Below, in pieces: positions 60,735 to 64,000 of a stretch of DNA of 64,000 nt. Numbering within the stretch: the stretch's first letter is position 1; each line of letters opens with the position of its first letter. Source of the DNA: JAABUE01 sp037440925 (GTDB lineage: Bacteria; Chloroflexota; Anaerolineae; Anaerolineales; Villigracilaceae). Under the pieces are notes generated by a model that ran no database searches, had not been told where the DNA came from, and saw only the letters and a list, made by a program, of their open reading frames with translations. Position numbers and translations under genes: made by a program. The DNA lies in NCBI GenBank assembly GCA_037440925.1, contig JBBITF010000009.1, forward strand, positions 7,374 to 71,373. The letters are read 5' to 3'.

Positions 60735-61739
60735 TTAGAGATGGCGCTGGCTGCGCGGGTCGAGCGCGTCGCGCAAACCGTCGCCGACGAAGTTGATGCC
60801 CAGGACGGTCAGCAGGATCAAGGTCCCAGGGAAGAACCATAGCCAGGGAGCGGTCTCCAGGTAGCGGTAGGCGCCATCCAGCATATTCCCCCACGTGGCC
60901 GTAGCGCCTTGTACGCCCAGCCCTAGGAAACTGACATAGGCTTCGGAAATGATGGCGCTGGCAACGCCTAATGTGGCGCTGACCACCAACGGAGCGACCG
61001 TGTTGGGGATGAGATGCAGGAAGATGATGCGCGCGTCGGAGGCGCCCAGGGCGCGTGAGGCAGAGACGTAATCTTGTTCGCGCAAAGAAAGGATATTGGC
61101 GCGGACGATGCGCGCCAGGTACATCCAGGAGGTAGCGCCAATGATGAGAATGATGACCATCACGCTGCCGGTCAACTCGCGCCCAAACAGATTCACAGCA
61201 GGTAGTTTGCCGCCAAAGAACTTCGCTCCGATGATGAGCAAGAACAAACTGGGGATGTTCAACATCGCCTCAGTGATGCGCATGAGGATACTATCTACCC
61301 ATCCGCCATAGTAGGCTGCCAGCGCGCCGATCAGCGCTCCCAGGAACACTTCTACGATGGCAGCCGAGATGCCGATGAGCATCGAAATCTGCCCGCCGTA
61401 AATGGTGCGCGCCAGGATGTCACGACCGATCACATCCGTGCCAAAGGGATGGCCGGCAGAAGGAGGTTGCAGTTTCAAACTGGTATCATTGCAGTTGGCC
61501 CAGGCCTCGCCGCGCACCTCCTGATGAAGAGGGGCGCAATAGCCTTTCATCCAGTTACCGCCCAGGGCAACATACAGGAAAAGGACAATCAAAATCCCTA
61601 GCCCGGCCATGGCCATGCGATGTTTGCGGAAACGCCGAATGGCCAGAGTCGTTGGAGAGAGAGGCGGCAGGGCGCCGGAAGTGGCGGTATCGGCCGCTTT
61701 GGAGTTGAACAGGGCATTGGGGGAGGACGTATCGGCCAT
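60735..61739 (-). CDS. oligopeptide/dipeptide ABC transporter permease (DppC/OppC type)
   Basis: A 334-residue inner-membrane subunit with an N-terminal OppC_N segment (about 33-55) and five further membrane helices. The ATPase-contact EAA loop is SEAYVSFLGLGVQGATATWGNML near the C-terminus. The insertion of ~60 residues after the first helix, with QVRGEAWANCNDTSLKLQ, is larger than in E. coli OppC. It lies 9 nt downstream of the DppB-type gene. No ATPase gene is in the window. Confidence 0.92.
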   Translation of the reverse strand: MADTSSPNALFNSKAADTATSGALPPLSPTTLAIRRFRKHRMAMAGLGILIVLFLYVALGGNWMKGYCAPLHQEVRGEAWANCNDTSLKLQPPSAGHPFGTDVIGRDILARTIYGGQISMLIGISAAIVEVFLGALIGALAAYYGGWVDSILMRITEAMLNIPSLFLLIIGAKFFGGKLPAVNLFGRELTGSVMVIILIIGATSWMYLARIVRANILSLREQDYVSASRALGASDARIIFLHLIPNTVAPLVVSATLGVASAIISEAYVSFLGLGVQGATATWGNMLDGAYRYLETAPWLWFFPGTLILLTVLGINFVGDGLRDALDPRSQRHL

Positions 61740-61748
61740 AGCGAATCC

Positions 61749-62780
61749 CTATTCCAAACGGATGCGCGGATCAACCAGCGAGTACACTACATCAGTGATG
61801 ATCTGGAAGACAACCACTGCAATTGAAATCAACATCAAGATTCCCATCAACACGGGGAAGTCGGCGCGCTCGGTGTGGTCAATGAACAGGCGTCCCATGC
61901 CGGGCCAGGCAAAGATGCGTTCGGTCACGACAGCCCCGGCCAGCAAGAAGGGAATATCCAAGCCGATTAAGGTAATGAATGGCAACGCAGCATTGGGTAG
62001 AGCATGGCGCAGCACCACAAACATCGTCCGCACCCCTTTGGCGCGCGCGGTACGCACGTAGTCCTGGCTCAAGACTTCCAATACACTCGAACGAACGAAT
62101 CGGCTGTAGCCAGCAATGCTAATGATAGCCAGGGTGGCCACCGGCAAGACCATGTGTTTGAGCAGTTCGGCGGGGGTCTTGCCTACGGCTGGGTCGAACA
62201 TGCCTACCGTAGGCAGGTAAGGCAGCCCCCAGCGGCGAAAGTTTACGGCAAAAATGTACATCAGCATCAATGCCAGCCAAAAGACCGGCATAGAGTACCC
62301 GATGAAGGATAAAGTGGTGGCAATGTTATCGAAGGCCGTGTAGGGTCGTAGGGCTGAATACAGACCTAAAGCCAGTGAGCATAAGATGATGATGACCTCG
62401 GCGGTCAGCATCAGTATCAACGTGTTGGGCAGGCGCTCCTCAATCATTTTCAATACCGGTTGACGCGTGACGAGCGAGTTGCCCCAGTCGCCGCGCAGGA
62501 CTCCCAGCCGCTTGCCGGGCGTTTCTGGAACGCCGTCGCCGTCCATGTCAATCTTTTGCCAATCATTGCCCACCAACCAGGTAATGTATTGCATGTAAAC
62601 GGGCTGATCTAGACCCCACTGGCGACGTAGCCGTTCTCGATCTTCGGGACGCGGTGGTACGCGCCCGCCCAGCGTAGCAATCGGATCGCCAAAGGACTGC
62701 ATCAATACGAACAAAATGATGCTGATAATGAACAATTGTGGGATAGCTTGGGCCAGTCGCCGCAAAATATAGTTGGTCAT
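61749..62780 (-). CDS. oligopeptide/dipeptide ABC transporter permease (DppB/OppB type)
   Basis: A 343-residue permease. N-terminal MTNYILRRLAQAIPQLFIISIILFVLM is the family signature; there is a longer extracytoplasmic loop (about 60-95) with KLGVLRGDWGNSL; the EAA loop near YVRTARAKGVRTMFVVLRHAL contacts the ATPase. It follows the binding-protein gene after a hairpin-containing spacer and precedes the DppC-type gene by 9 nt, so the three form one importer for peptides, nickel or related solutes. Confidence 0.92.
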   Translation of the reverse strand: MTNYILRRLAQAIPQLFIISIILFVLMQSFGDPIATLGGRVPPRPEDRERLRRQWGLDQPVYMQYITWLVGNDWQKIDMDGDGVPETPGKRLGVLRGDWGNSLVTRQPVLKMIEERLPNTLILMLTAEVIIILCSLALGLYSALRPYTAFDNIATTLSFIGYSMPVFWLALMLMYIFAVNFRRWGLPYLPTVGMFDPAVGKTPAELLKHMVLPVATLAIISIAGYSRFVRSSVLEVLSQDYVRTARAKGVRTMFVVLRHALPNAALPFITLIGLDIPFLLAGAVVTERIFAWPGMGRLFIDHTERADFPVLMGILMLISIAVVVFQIITDVVYSLVDPRIRLE

Positions 62781-62795
62781 GGCTTAAATCAGAAA

Positions 62796-62829
62796 GCGTC
62801 TGCCGAGACGCTGACCTCCCGGCAGACGC
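62796..62829 (-). promoter_or_regulatory. intercistronic hairpin between binding-protein and permease genes
   Basis: 10-bp stem GCGTCTGCCG/CGGCAGACGC. An alternative 7-bp stem (AGCGTCT/AGACGCT) uses part of the same arm. Hairpins at this place usually lower permease expression or protect the binding-protein mRNA. Confidence 0.6.
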
Positions 62830-62845
62830 GCAAATGGTACTCAGA

Positions 62846-64000
62846 CTATTCGACAATTTCCCATTCGTAGGCATTCCAGAATGGGTAGACGCCAGAGAAT
62901 TTGACATTCTTCAAGCGGCTGCTGACCGACCACAAGTCGGGGTCTGCCCACATGCCGATGTACACATAGTCGTCGTAGATGATTTGTTCGATTTGATTGT
63001 AGAGTTCCTTGCGTTTGACGGGATCTAAGGTGGTGGCTTGCTCGGCCATCAGACGGTCAATTTCGGGGTTGCAGTAGCCCTGATTGTTCGCGCCATCTGG
63101 ATTCTCTGCGCTCACGATTTGGTCGCAGGTCCAGCCGGAAGAGGCGTCTGGGTCAGGGTAGGAATCCTGCACGCTAGAAAACTCGGCAATGTCGTACAAC
63201 CCCAACGCCTGCGGGCCGCCATCTTTGTAGCCGTTCCAGAATACGTCGCTGGAGTAGTTCACCAGTTCAGCGCCGATGCCCACCAGTTTCCATTGCTGTT
63301 CTACCACGGCTTGCACGTTCTTGCGCAGTTCGCGCTGGTTGGTGATGTAACGAACGATCAGGTCCACTTTCTTTCCGTCAATGACTTTATCGCGGATGCC
63401 GTCATTGTCCGAATCAACCCATCCGGCTGCGTCTAACAGGGCTTTGGCCGCTTCCGGGTCATAGGGATATGGTTCCAGGGTATCGGTCTGGTAGGGCGGT
63501 GTGCCGTCCCAATAGGTGACGTTGACGGGGTTGATGGTTGGATCCAGTAGATCGTTGACGATGGTAAAGCGGTCGGTAGCCAGAGCAATCGCCTTGCGGA
63601 CGTCCTTCTCCAACATGAATGGGCGGGCGGTGTCCGGGTTGACGTTCAGGAACCAGGCCTCGTTATAGCCCGAGGTGACCGCAACAACTTTGACTTTGCC
63701 GGTGGCTTCCAGTTTTTCGATTTGATCCGAGGAAAGGAAGACGCCGATGTCTGTATCGCCGGCTAAAATCGCGGCTTCCTGGGCGGCGTCATCCGGCACG
63801 ATGCGGACGAAGATTTGTTCCAGTTTGGGCGGCTGAATCCAATTTGGGTTGGCTACGAACGTCAAATGGCTGCCGGTTTCCCATTCGCTGAACATGAACG
63901 GGCCAACGCCAACGGTGGGATTGCGATTCCATTCGGCGTTGTCAATGGTGCCTTCTGCTTCAAAGACGGGCTGTAGAACATGTTTGGGCAGTACCCAGTA
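62846..64000 (-). CDS. ABC transporter substrate-binding protein (SBP_bac_5 family), 5' end outside window
   Basis: 385 codons are visible up to the right edge; the N-terminus with signal peptide is missing. The region has the family motifs GPFMFSEWETGSH, the aspartate-rich VRKAIALATDR segment, PYPYDPEAAKALLDAAGW and ADPDLWSV near the end, typical of DppA/OppA-type proteins. It captures peptide or related ligand for the two downstream permeases. The conserved AVDREAI-like segment reads KAIALATDRFTIV. Confidence 0.92.
   Translation of the reverse strand, partial: YWVLPKHVLQPVFEAEGTIDNAEWNRNPTVGVGPFMFSEWETGSHLTFVANPNWIQPPKLEQIFVRIVPDDAAQEAAILAGDTDIGVFLSSDQIEKLEATGKVKVVAVTSGYNEAWFLNVNPDTARPFMLEKDVRKAIALATDRFTIVNDLLDPTINPVNVTYWDGTPPYQTDTLEPYPYDPEAAKALLDAAGWVDSDNDGIRDKVIDGKKVDLIVRYITNQRELRKNVQAVVEQQWKLVGIGAELVNYSSDVFWNGYKDGGPQALGLYDIAEFSSVQDSYPDPDASSGWTCDQIVSAENPDGANNQGYCNPEIDRLMAEQATTLDPVKRKELYNQIEQIIYDDYVYIGMWADPDLWSVSSRLKNVKFSGVYPFWNAYEWEIVE

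Overview
The window reads as one scaffold from a bacterial genome, probably a metagenome-assembled Chloroflexota genome of the Anaerolineae type (inference). Reasons: a predicted single-membrane envelope with lipoproteins, a sortase and an LCP protein, and no lipopolysaccharide genes seen; a giant DUF11-repeat surface protein; ATP-dependent PEP carboxykinase; roadblock and V4R signalling proteins; and many degenerate short-unit intergenic repeats. Two runs of 100 N (56498-56597 and 57655-57754) mark scaffold gaps. No rRNA, tRNA, CRISPR array, prophage or intact insertion sequence was seen.

Layout. 1-2.3 kb: a HerA-like ATPase cut by the left edge, a helix-hairpin-helix protein and a small hypothetical protein. 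2.4-5.5 kb: a PLP aminotransferase behind an attenuator-like leader, then pckA. 5.75-5.95 kb: a small SRP RNA gene with its own promoter and terminator. 5.96-11.9 kb: a 1974-residue secreted repeat protein ending in an LPETG motif fused directly to a sortase domain, with a structured 5' leader. 12.2-19.7 kb: a sensor histidine kinase, a CpXC protein, a thiolase, a cysteine-rich iron-sulfur protein and two lipoproteins. 19.8-28.2 kb: a fatty-acid beta-oxidation operon headed by a TetR regulator with its operator (MBL hydrolase, two unequal acyl-CoA dehydrogenases, hydroxyacyl-CoA dehydrogenase/enoyl-CoA hydratase fusion, thiolase, SCP2 protein), closed by a strong terminator.

28.2-33.8 kb: an ABC exporter pair, a peroxiredoxin-like protein, then a roadblock / V4R / response-regulator cassette and a dolichol-phosphate-mannose-synthase-like glycosyltransferase. 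33.8-39.6 kb, minus strand: rsmA, LCP protein, a G5/3D-domain lipoprotein, yraN, a glycosyltransferase and a ferritin-like protein. 39.7-45.5 kb, minus strand: a DUF364 / TauE / FmdE group, a ClC transporter with a TrkA-C tail, and enolase. 45.6-50.4 kb: a MITE-like element, rplS, a class-I amidotransferase-type peptidase, murI and a bifunctional penicillin-binding protein.

50.5-64 kb, minus strand: sulfotransferase, FAD oxidoreductase, DUF2804 protein, a CDP-paratose-2-epimerase-like enzyme interrupted by a full-length intein, a membrane flippase-like protein, lepA, and a peptide ABC importer with a zinc deacylase, whose binding-protein gene runs off the right edge.

The most unusual items are the intein in a sugar-nucleotide epimerase, the LPETG-sortase fusion with its leader RNA, an acyl-CoA dehydrogenase lacking the catalytic glutamate next to an intact one, and at least nine families of degenerate short-unit repeats lying flush against gene starts and stops.
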